Source: Aquimarina sediminis
GTDB taxonomy: Bacteria; Bacteroidota; Bacteroidia; Flavobacteriales; Flavobacteriaceae
Direction: 5' to 3'
Assembly: GCF_002895435.1 (NCBI RefSeq)
Contig: NZ_POYJ01000001.1
Span: 62,001 to 126,000 of the forward strand
DNA length: 64,000 nt
The translations under genes and the position numbers were made by a program. Shown here in pieces: positions 15,800 to 23,896 of this stretch; position 1 is the first letter of the stretch, and every line of letters begins with the position of its first letter. The notes beneath the pieces are model-generated. The model made no database searches and was not told where the DNA came from. It was given only the letters and a program-made list of their open reading frames with translations.

Positions 15800-17929
15800 A
15801 TGAAGTTTATGAGAGTAAGTTTAAGTCTATTTATAATTATTTTTTCCTCTTTTATCAATGCACAAGATATAGATTCTGTTCAATATCAAGGCACTAATAA
15901 AGAGCAGCCTCATGTAGATTTTTTGGAAAGCAAAGTTAATATTGGGGTTCATGCCAAGTCTAAAAGTGTAAAAGGAAAAGTAGTATATACTTTTAAGGTT
16001 GTAGAGGCATCCAAATCTATTTTTATAGATGCTCAAAACATGAAAATTCAGAGCGTTAGTTTGGATGGGAATCAAATAGGTTTTACATATGATACCAAAA
16101 AAATCAATGTTGAATTTGATTTTAAAGCTAATTCAACACATCGTATACGTATTGACTATAAAGCTACACCTACCAAGGCGCTTTATTTTGTAAAAGACTG
16201 CCAGGGTAATGATCAGGTCTGGACACAAGGGCAGGGAAAGTATACGTCTAACTGGCTGCCCAGTTTTGATGATATGAATGAAAAGGTAGCGTTTGATCTT
16301 ACCATTGACTTTCAAAAAGGATATGAAGTTATTGCTAACGGAAAATTGATTAATACTGAATCAGTAAATGATTCTATAGTAAGTTGGCAGTATGATATGA
16401 AACATTCTATGAGTAGTTATCTTTTGGCTTTTGCAGGAGGTAAGTATGATAAAGTAGTAGAAACATCAGCAAGCGGAATCCCATTAGAAATGTATTATTA
16501 CCCTAATGATAAAGACAAATTCGAAACCACATATAAGCATAGTAAAGAGATATTTGATTTTTTGGAACAAGAAATAGGCTTTTCTTATCCATGGCAAAAT
16601 TATAAGCAAGTACCTGTAAAAGATTTTTTGTATGCAGGTATGGAAAATACAGGAACTACAATTTTTTCTGACGCCTTTGTAGTTGATGAAACATCCTTTG
16701 TAGATCAAAATTATATCAATGTTAATGCTCATGAGTTAGCGCATCAATGGTTTGGAGATTTGGTAACAGAGACAGAAGGAACACACCATTGGCTGCAAGA
16801 AGGTTTTGCTACTTACTATGCCTTGTTAGCAGAAAAGAAGATTTTTGGAGATGATTATTTTTTGTACAAGTTATATGAAAGTGCAGAACAACTTACCGAG
16901 TTATCAAAATCTAAAAATGCCACATCTTTGTTAGACCCAAAGGCGAGTTCATTAACGTTTTACCAAAGAGGAGCGTGGGCAATTCATGCATTAAGGAATT
17001 TAATTGGAGATGCTAATTTTAAAATCACGATACACAATTATCTGGAAAAATATAAATTTAGAAATGCGACAACCGATGATTTTATGACCATAGCTTCAAC
17101 TGTGAGTGGAATTGATTTATCAGAGTTTAAAAAACTATGGCTAGAGAATATAAAATTCCCTTCTCAGGAAGCATTGGATATACTTACCAAATCAGAATTT
17201 ATTAAGAACTATTTGAGTTTGGCTCAGGAGCGTACCCAGCCCATGGCAGGAAAATGGAATGCAATGGCAAAAGCACTAGAGTTTCCTGTAAATGATTATA
17301 TAGGGCAGGAAGTAATATATCAACTAGAAGGAAATACTTCTCAGGAAACGATTGCCTTGTATGATAAAGCTTTTAAGACCAATAATATTTTTGTACGTCA
17401 GGCAATTGCTAATACACTAAGTAAGATCCCTCTAGAATTACAGAAGCAGTATGAATCGTTATTAAAAGATCCATCATATGCCACGATAGAACCAGCACTT
17501 TATCATTTATGGTCTAGTTTTCCAGAAAAACGAAAGGAATATTTGGATCTTACCAAAGATATTATTGGATTTACAAATAAAAATGTTAGGATATTATGGC
17601 TGGTTCTGGTTTTAAATACCTCAGATTATCAAACGGATATGCATCAGAAATTTTACTTTGAGTTATCAGGATATACATCCCCAAAATTTGGGTATAGTAC
17701 TCGCCAAAATGCTTTTTCATATTTAGAAAGTTTACAAGCTTTTTCGGACTCCACCTTGGTGCACCTTGTTGATGGAGCAACTCATCATAATTGGCGTTTT
17801 AGAAATTCTTGCAGAAAAATTCTCGATAAATTACTGAAGGATGAAAAATATAAAAAGAAATATGTAGTTTTATTAAAAAGTTTACCAAAAGGTCAACAAG
17901 AATTTTTAGAAAAAAAACTAACCCCATAA
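15800..17929 (+). CDS. M1 family metallopeptidase (aminopeptidase N-like)
   Basis: 709 residues with a signal peptide (about 1-21, ending INAQ). The catalytic HELAHQWFGDLVT starts at residue 311, and the third zinc ligand is the Glu of LQEGFATYY downstream. The substrate-recognition motif is GMENTGT, the usual GAMEN variant. It is a secreted or periplasmic aminopeptidase that removes N-terminal residues from peptides. It is followed after 8 bases by two patatin genes on the same strand, so the three probably form an operon. Confidence 0.92.
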   Translation: MKFMRVSLSLFIIIFSSFINAQDIDSVQYQGTNKEQPHVDFLESKVNIGVHAKSKSVKGKVVYTFKVVEASKSIFIDAQNMKIQSVSLDGNQIGFTYDTKKINVEFDFKANSTHRIRIDYKATPTKALYFVKDCQGNDQVWTQGQGKYTSNWLPSFDDMNEKVAFDLTIDFQKGYEVIANGKLINTESVNDSIVSWQYDMKHSMSSYLLAFAGGKYDKVVETSASGIPLEMYYYPNDKDKFETTYKHSKEIFDFLEQEIGFSYPWQNYKQVPVKDFLYAGMENTGTTIFSDAFVVDETSFVDQNYINVNAHELAHQWFGDLVTETEGTHHWLQEGFATYYALLAEKKIFGDDYFLYKLYESAEQLTELSKSKNATSLLDPKASSLTFYQRGAWAIHALRNLIGDANFKITIHNYLEKYKFRNATTDDFMTIASTVSGIDLSEFKKLWLENIKFPSQEALDILTKSEFIKNYLSLAQERTQPMAGKWNAMAKALEFPVNDYIGQEVIYQLEGNTSQETIALYDKAFKTNNIFVRQAIANTLSKIPLELQKQYESLLKDPSYATIEPALYHLWSSFPEKRKEYLDLTKDIIGFTNKNVRILWLVLVLNTSDYQTDMHQKFYFELSGYTSPKFGYSTRQNAFSYLESLQAFSDSTLVHLVDGATHHNWRFRNSCRKILDKLLKDEKYKKKYVVLLKSLPKGQQEFLEKKLTP

Positions 17930-17937
17930 TATAAACT

Positions 17938-18831
17938 ATGCGTGCATTGGTAATTTCTGGAGGAGGCAGTAAAGGAGCTTTTGCAGGGGGTGTTGCGCAG
18001 TATTTGATTCAAGACCTTGGTAGAAAATATGATTTGTTTATTGGTACTTCTACCGGTAGCCTACTGGTATCACATTTGGCTTTATCCAAAATAGAAGAGA
18101 TAAAGAAATTTTATACCTCGGTGAATCAGTCTTCAATATTTAGGAGTTGCCCATTTGTCGTTAAAAAGAAAAGAGGGTACACCAGTATAAGTATCAATCA
18201 TTTTAATGTCTTAAGTAACTTAATAAAAGGAAGAAAATCCTTTGGCGATAGTAGAAACCTAAGAGACCTTGTCGAAAACGCAATTTCTGAACCATATTTT
18301 AATCAGCTACAATCAGAAAAAACAGATGTGGTCATTACGGTAACTAACCTTTCTACTAATGAAGTTGAGTATAAGTCAATAAAAGATTGTTCTTATCAGG
18401 ATTTTTTGGATTGGATATGGATATCCTGTAATTACCCTCCTTTTATGAGCCTGGTAAGAAAGAATTCTTGTGATTATGTTGATGGTGGTTTGGGATCTAT
18501 GGTGCCTATAGAAGAGGCTATAAAAAGAGGAGCAACAGAGCTAGACGTTATTGTTTTGGAAACCGAAGTAAACTATCTAAACCGTATGCCTACTAAAAAT
18601 CCTTTTACCTTGATTACTAATATGGTAGATTTTATGATGGATAAAATTGAGCATCAAAATATTCGTATAGGCAAGTTTAAGGCTATAGAAAATAATGTGG
18701 CAATGGATTTATATTACACGCCTACAGTGCTTACTACCAATTCATTAATTTTTAATAAAGAAAAAATGACGCAATGGTGGGAAAAAGGCTATAAATTTGC
18801 AAGAAAAAAGAATATTTCAAACCCATTATAA
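17938..18831 (+). CDS. Patatin-like phospholipase (first of a tandem pair)
   Basis: 297 residues. The oxyanion-hole loop SGGGSKGAF lies at 7-15, the nucleophile elbow GTSTG at 36-40 (Ser38), and the catalytic Asp in VDGG at residue 182. The Ser-Asp dyad is that of patatin lipases, which hydrolyse phospholipids or acylglycerols. No signal peptide, so it is probably cytoplasmic or membrane-associated. A paralogue follows 9 bases after its stop. All catalytic residues are present. Confidence 0.9.
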   Translation: MRALVISGGGSKGAFAGGVAQYLIQDLGRKYDLFIGTSTGSLLVSHLALSKIEEIKKFYTSVNQSSIFRSCPFVVKKKRGYTSISINHFNVLSNLIKGRKSFGDSRNLRDLVENAISEPYFNQLQSEKTDVVITVTNLSTNEVEYKSIKDCSYQDFLDWIWISCNYPPFMSLVRKNSCDYVDGGLGSMVPIEEAIKRGATELDVIVLETEVNYLNRMPTKNPFTLITNMVDFMMDKIEHQNIRIGKFKAIENNVAMDLYYTPTVLTTNSLIFNKEKMTQWWEKGYKFARKKNISNPL

Positions 18832-18840
18832 GAATAGAGT

Positions 18841-19764
18841 ATGCGAGCATTAGTAATTTCAGGAGGAGGGAGTAAAGGGGCTTATGCTGGGGGTGTAGCA
18901 CAATATTTAATTCAGGAACAAGGTAGAAAGTACGATCTTTTTCTGGGTACTTCTACAGGCAGTCTTCTAATATCACAATTAGCATTAGGAAACCTGGATA
19001 AAATGTATGAAATCTATACAAATGTTAATCAACATACTATTTTTAATGTAAATCCTTTTGTGGTTAGAAAAAAAGGAAATAGAGAATTTGTATCGATTAA
19101 CTTTTTTTCATCCCTATGGCAGTTTATAAAAAGGAAAAGAACTTTTGGAGAGAGTAAGAATCTACGTCGTTCTATACGTAGAAATTTTTCTGAAGCAGAA
19201 TTTCGTTTGGCAAGAAGAAAAGTAGATGATATCGTAGTGACTGTTTCTAACCTTACCAAAAATCGAACAGAGTATAAATCAATAAATGATTTTTCTTATG
19301 AAGATTTTTGCGATTGGATCTGGATTTCATGTAATTATGTTCCTTTTATGAGTTTGGCAACCAAAGGAGGATGTGAGTATGCCGATGGTGGTTTTGGATG
19401 TATGGTACCCATTAGAGAAGCAATCAGAAGGGGAGCAACAGAGATTGATGCAATCATTCTAGAATCTGAGAATATGGAGCATAATAAGGTGTTAGGTAAA
19501 AATCCATTTTCTTTAATGGTTAATTTATTTAGTTTTATGCTGGATCAGGTAGAAGGGCATGATACGGTAGTTGGTAAATTAGCAGCAATTAATAAAGAAG
19601 TTCCTTTAAACTTATACTATACTCCATCCAAACTTACCGAGAACTCTTTAATTTTTGATAAAAAGCTTATGGGTAATTGGTGGCGACAAGGGTTTGAGTA
19701 TGCAGCTCACAAAGCAAAATTAGCAGAGGAGAACAAACTTAAAGATATTGATCTAGCCGGATAA
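18841..19764 (+). CDS. Patatin-like phospholipase (second of a tandem pair)
   Basis: 307 residues, a close paralogue of its neighbour with the same landmarks: SGGGSKGAY (7-15), GTSTG with Ser38, and DGG with Asp182. The first 40 residues are nearly identical, while the middle (about 75-130) differs and is more basic (KRKRTFGESKNLRRSIRR). This suggests tandem duplication followed by change of substrate or membrane binding. Last gene of the M1 peptidase-patatin group. Confidence 0.9.
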   Translation: MRALVISGGGSKGAYAGGVAQYLIQEQGRKYDLFLGTSTGSLLISQLALGNLDKMYEIYTNVNQHTIFNVNPFVVRKKGNREFVSINFFSSLWQFIKRKRTFGESKNLRRSIRRNFSEAEFRLARRKVDDIVVTVSNLTKNRTEYKSINDFSYEDFCDWIWISCNYVPFMSLATKGGCEYADGGFGCMVPIREAIRRGATEIDAIILESENMEHNKVLGKNPFSLMVNLFSFMLDQVEGHDTVVGKLAAINKEVPLNLYYTPSKLTENSLIFDKKLMGNWWRQGFEYAAHKAKLAEENKLKDIDLAG

Positions 19765-19794
19765 TCTTAGGTTAAACAGACACTTGTAAAACCC

Positions 19795-20313
19795 TTATAA
19801 TATATCGCTAATTTCTTCTTTGATAAATGATAGAGCTGCGTCGCTCGGGGCTCCTTTTTCTATAAGCTCCGTTAGAATTACTTCTCTTAATTTATCTGCC
19901 GAGTCAACCTCTTCTTTTAATGTCATTTTTCGAATTAAAGCAATAGTTGCATTTTTTGAAGCCTTAACTGTGTTCCAACATTCATCAGAAATATAAATTT
20001 GTTGCGTAAGATTATGTTCAAACTCCTGATCGATAGTACTTGTTAGTAACAATTCGTAACTCTGTTTGTCCTCTCCAACAGGAGCCATACGAGTTAATAG
20101 TTTACCGGGAGAAATTCTTTCTAAAAACAACACCATTCGTTCATATGCCTGCAATTTAAGAGGTAAAGCTTGCTTTTGATTCTCTTTATGTAAGATAAAT
20201 CTACGTCGTCTTTCTTCATTAGTAGTATGTAATCTAAAAAAATAAATAGCTATAAACGTTACTAATGCTGCTGGAACTAAGGAAATAATTAGTGGTAAAA
20301 TTTCAATTTTCAT
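19795..20313 (-). CDS. Conserved Bacteroidota protein with N-terminal membrane anchor
   Basis: About 172 residues from the ATG at 20311-20313 (MKIEILPLIISLVPAAL). An ATG at 20376 would add 21 residues that overlap the upstream gene and look untranslated. One membrane helix (about 5-25) is followed by a helical cytoplasmic part with QALPLKLQAYERMVLFLERI (about 45-65), a conserved feature of an unnamed Bacteroidota family. Function unknown. It follows the glutamate synthase-like gene and is probably in its operon. Confidence 0.7.
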   Translation of the reverse strand: MKIEILPLIISLVPAALVTFIAIYFFRLHTTNEERRRRFILHKENQKQALPLKLQAYERMVLFLERISPGKLLTRMAPVGEDKQSYELLLTSTIDQEFEHNLTQQIYISDECWNTVKASKNATIALIRKMTLKEEVDSADKLREVILTELIEKGAPSDAALSFIKEEISDIL

Positions 20314-20332
20314 TCTAAAGTGTAATATTATT

Positions 20333-21916
20333 CTATGAGTGTTGTTCTGTAATTTGTTTTTGATAATTTCCGCCAAGATACGTACAATCTTTTAAATCTT
20401 GGGCACATGTGAACTCAACAGGGTTTTTAACGTATTTAAAAGATTTTTCAAGTGTTTTGGTAAGTTCACCATCATCAACATTAAGGTCGATATCCTGCAT
20501 CGTAAACTGACAAGGATGCTCATAACCTGCGGCATGAGTAATTTCGGTAAATTCTTTTCTAAAAGTTTTGAAGTATTGCGCCAGACGGTCAGATTTTAAA
20601 GGAACATTAATCCCTCTTTGCAACCACTTACTTTGTGTAGCGACTCCACTAGGGCACCTATTCGTATGGCATATCTGGGCTTGTATACAGCCAATACTCA
20701 TCATAGCTTCGCGAGCTACGTTAATGCAATCAATACCCATAGCAAATGCCATTGCCGCTTTTGCAGGAAAACCTAGTTTTCCACTACCTATAAAAACTAC
20801 TCGATCAGTAAGCTCGTATTTTTGAAAAATCTTGTAGATAGCCGTAAATCCATAAATCCACGGAAGTGATACATGATCTGCAAAACTTGGTGGAGCTGCT
20901 CCTGTACCGCCTTCTCCACCATCAATTGTAATAAAATCAGGACCTCTATCTGTCTCAACCATTAGTTTGGCAAGAAGTTCCCATTGCTCGGTTTTTCCTA
21001 TGGCCGCCTTGATGCCTACCGGAAGTCCAGTTTCCTGGGCAATAGATTCAATAAATTGTAATAGTTCAGGGACATTATTAAATGCCTTATGAGCAGAAGG
21101 AGATAAGACATCTTTGCCAACTTCGACACCTCTTATTTCTGCAATTTGAGGAGTGATTTTGGCTCCGGGTAATACACCTCCTTTTCCTGGTTTGGCACCT
21201 TGAGATAGTTTGATTTCAATAGCTCTAATAAAAGGGTTCTTTTCTACAAGATCCTTCATTTTTTGCATAGAAAAATTACCATTTTCATCACGTACACCAA
21301 AATATCCCGTTCCAAAATGAAATACTACATCACCACCATTACTATGATACGGAGAAAGACCGCCTTCTCCAGTATTGTGATAGGCGCTGGCCTTTTGGAC
21401 ACCAATGTTTAAAGATTCTACTGCTCGCGCAGAAAGAGACCCGAAACTCATGGCAGAAACATTAATCACCGATCCAGGTCTATATGGTTTTCTACGTTGA
21501 TTATATACACCCATTACTTTGGCACAGGGAAGAAAAGATTTATCCTCCTTGTTGGGATGATTTTTATCTACTTTGTATGGGATCATACAATTCTTAATAA
21601 AAATGTGTTGATGCAAATAAATATCTCTATCCGTACCAAAACCTTCATAATTATTTTCATTTTTTGAAGATGCATATACCCAACCTCTTTCAATTCTGTT
21701 GAAAGGAAGCTCTTCTCGGTTATTGGCTACAAAATATTGTCTTATTTCTGGACCAATACTCTCCAGAAGATATCTAAGGTGACCTACCAAAGGGAAATTA
21801 TGACTTATAGTATGCTTTTTATTAAAAAACACATCTCGTATAATTACTAGAATTAGAACAGTTACAATCCATATCCACCATGATATAGATCCTAAAAAAT
21901 TGAGAATACTTTCCAT
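20333..21916 (-). CDS. FMN-binding glutamate synthase-like protein
   Basis: 527 residues. An N-terminal membrane segment (about 10-27) precedes a GltB2-type FMN/iron-sulfur domain with SAMSFGSLSARAVESLN, TGEGGLSPYH, SQGAKPGKGG (about 230-250) and ITIDGGEGGTGAAP (about 325-338). A Cys cluster, CIQAQICHTNRCPSGVATQ, matches the 3Fe-4S-binding region. It lacks the glutaminase domain, so it is not a full glutamate synthase; the electron and amino-group donors are unknown. It lies just after an M20 hydrolase gene (10-base gap). Confidence 0.9.
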   Translation of the reverse strand: MESILNFLGSISWWIWIVTVLILVIIRDVFFNKKHTISHNFPLVGHLRYLLESIGPEIRQYFVANNREELPFNRIERGWVYASSKNENNYEGFGTDRDIYLHQHIFIKNCMIPYKVDKNHPNKEDKSFLPCAKVMGVYNQRRKPYRPGSVINVSAMSFGSLSARAVESLNIGVQKASAYHNTGEGGLSPYHSNGGDVVFHFGTGYFGVRDENGNFSMQKMKDLVEKNPFIRAIEIKLSQGAKPGKGGVLPGAKITPQIAEIRGVEVGKDVLSPSAHKAFNNVPELLQFIESIAQETGLPVGIKAAIGKTEQWELLAKLMVETDRGPDFITIDGGEGGTGAAPPSFADHVSLPWIYGFTAIYKIFQKYELTDRVVFIGSGKLGFPAKAAMAFAMGIDCINVAREAMMSIGCIQAQICHTNRCPSGVATQSKWLQRGINVPLKSDRLAQYFKTFRKEFTEITHAAGYEHPCQFTMQDIDLNVDDGELTKTLEKSFKYVKNPVEFTCAQDLKDCTYLGGNYQKQITEQHS

Positions 21917-21926
21917 TTTACTTTAT

Positions 21927-23219
21927 CTATTGCGCATTGAGATAATCTAAAGTAAGTTGAGACATTACTTTAACTCCTAATAATAACCCTCTTTCGTCTA
22001 TATAAAAATCTGGGGTATGATGAGATGTTGCTTTATTAGTTTCTGGTGATTTTCCTCCTAGAAAGAAATAGAAACCAGGAACTTCTTCTTGAAAATACGA
22101 AAAATCTTCACCTCCAGTGGTGGCTTTTGATAGAATTACGTTTTCTTTACCAGCAACACCCTGAAGGGTAGGAAGCATCTTTTTTACAAGATCAAGATCA
22201 TTATAGGTAATCGAGGTATTATTCTGAAAATCTATTGTCGCTGTTCCACCATAAGCTTTTGCTATAGCCGGCACCATTTCATTCATTCTTTTGATAATAA
22301 GTGTTCTCATTTGCGGATCCAAAGTTCTAACTGTACCAATCATTTCTGCACTTTCGGGGATGATATTAAATCGTACGCCACTAGTAATTTTACCCACAGT
22401 AATTACGGCAGCTTCACTAACTAAAGGTGATTCTCTACTAATAATGGTTTGCAAACCATCGATAATCTTTGCAGAAATTAATATAGGATCAACTCCTGTC
22501 CACGGTGCAGAACCATGAGTTTGTTTTCCTTTTACATTAATGACAAATCGTTCTACGGCTGCCATTGTTCCTCCTGGTTTGTATCGGATCTGACCAACGT
22601 TGGTTCCAGAATTAATGTGTAACCCAAATATGGCATCTACATCAGGGTTTTTAAGAACCCCTTCTTTAATCATTAGTTTGGCGCCACCTTCTTCTCCTGG
22701 AGGAGGTCCTTCTTCTGCAGGTTGAAAAATGAACTTTACTGTACCGCTTATTTTATCTTTGTGCTTAGCCAGGATTTCTGCTACTCCCATCAATATAGAG
22801 GTATGGGTATCATGACCACAGGCGTGACTAACTCCTACCTCTTTACCCAAAAATGTTGTTTTTACTAAAGATTTAAATGGCACATCTGCTCTTTCTGTAA
22901 CAGGTAGTGCATCGATATCTGCTCTAAGGGCAACAGTTTTTCCTTCCTTATCTCCTTTAAGAATGCCAACTACACCAGTTTTGGCGACGTTTTCTGTTAC
23001 TTCAAGACCTAAGCTCTTAAGGTGTTTCGCAATTTTTTTTGCCGTTTCGAATTCTCTATTTGAAAGCTCAGGGTTTTGGTGGAAATCTCGTCTCCATTCA
23101 ATTACTTTAGATTCTATTTGCTCAGCAGCAGTGTTGATTTCGGGATCAATTTGCTGAGCTTGTAAAGAACAAAAAGCAAAGAAAAGAATTAATAAAAAAG
23201 AGTGTGTTTGTGTTTTCAT
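21927..23219 (-). CDS. M20 family amidohydrolase
   Basis: 430 residues with signal peptide (about 1-21, ending SLQAQ). The metal ligands are recognisable in HACGHDTH (Cys and His), the general base and ligand in FQPAEEG, and a third block in TGGEDFSYF, with a C-terminal TSHHTPDF. It is closest to the amidohydrolase/IAA-amino acid hydrolase branch, which cleaves N-acyl or N-aryl amides of amino acids. The signal suggests a periplasmic site. It follows the DsrE-like gene by 5 bases. Confidence 0.9.
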   Translation of the reverse strand: MKTQTHSFLLILFFAFCSLQAQQIDPEINTAAEQIESKVIEWRRDFHQNPELSNREFETAKKIAKHLKSLGLEVTENVAKTGVVGILKGDKEGKTVALRADIDALPVTERADVPFKSLVKTTFLGKEVGVSHACGHDTHTSILMGVAEILAKHKDKISGTVKFIFQPAEEGPPPGEEGGAKLMIKEGVLKNPDVDAIFGLHINSGTNVGQIRYKPGGTMAAVERFVINVKGKQTHGSAPWTGVDPILISAKIIDGLQTIISRESPLVSEAAVITVGKITSGVRFNIIPESAEMIGTVRTLDPQMRTLIIKRMNEMVPAIAKAYGGTATIDFQNNTSITYNDLDLVKKMLPTLQGVAGKENVILSKATTGGEDFSYFQEEVPGFYFFLGGKSPETNKATSHHTPDFYIDERGLLLGVKVMSQLTLDYLNAQ

Positions 23220-23224
23220 TAGGT

Positions 23225-23764
23225 CTAAAAATTAATGAGTCTGTAATTTTCGTTTTGTAATTGCACTAAAGCAGTCATAGCAGACAACGCGACTTGAGTT
23301 TTGGGGTGTACATCTTCCTTCGAGATATTACGATGTGCTGCAGTTTGCCCACATAATACAATTTTTACTCCTTTCTCTGCCAAGATAGATAGAAGAGGAG
23401 TATTTGGATTATCAATATTATATTTGGCTTGATATTGAGTGTTATTTAAAATATCATCTGAAGCAGCACCATGAATTACCAATGCCACCTGCAATTTTTT
23501 AAACGGAACCCCTGCATCGGTATGCATATTAAGATAGCGCGCTGCAGTATTAATGAGAGGATTTACTTTTGAGCTATCTTTAAATGTTCTTCCAATATCA
23601 AAAACAGCTTTTAAACTTTGTTCGGTATTGGTTTTGAAATCTGGATTGGCGACTGTATATGTATTTCCAAATTGAGTTATTATTTTACCTTGCTTAGTTT
23701 TTTGCTGAGAAAAAAGGAATATAGGTAATAGGATAAAAGTATATGATAGTAATATGTTTTTCAA
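23225..23764 (-). CDS. Secreted DsrE-like protein
   Basis: 179 residues with a signal peptide (about 1-19, ending FLFSQ). The mature part has the DsrE fold pattern (LQVALVIHGAASDDILN, then VKIVLCGQTAAHRNI) with one Cys in CGQTAAHR. DsrE proteins often carry sulfur on such a Cys, but this branch is uncharacterised. It is the first gene of a minus-strand operon with the M20 hydrolase and the glutamate synthase-like gene. Confidence 0.8.
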   Translation of the reverse strand: MKNILLSYTFILLPIFLFSQQKTKQGKIITQFGNTYTVANPDFKTNTEQSLKAVFDIGRTFKDSSKVNPLINTAARYLNMHTDAGVPFKKLQVALVIHGAASDDILNNTQYQAKYNIDNPNTPLLSILAEKGVKIVLCGQTAAHRNISKEDVHPKTQVALSAMTALVQLQNENYRLINF

Positions 23765-23841
23765 GCTTCAGATTTTGCTTCTAAAGATATTCAAAAATCT
23801 AATAATTGAAAGTTAAAATGTACTTTAGATTTATGTATAAC

Positions 23842-23879
23842 GCATGGCTTATCTTATAAAATTATAAGATAAGCCATGT
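23842..23879 (-). terminator. Long perfect hairpin after the metalloprotease gene
   Basis: CATGGCTTATCTTATAA pairs with its full complement around a 4-base loop. It sits 18 bases past the stop at 23897. It lacks a long T tract, so it may act as a terminator or protect the mRNA end. Confidence 0.6.
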
Positions 23880-23896
23880 GTTCATACTGTATATAC

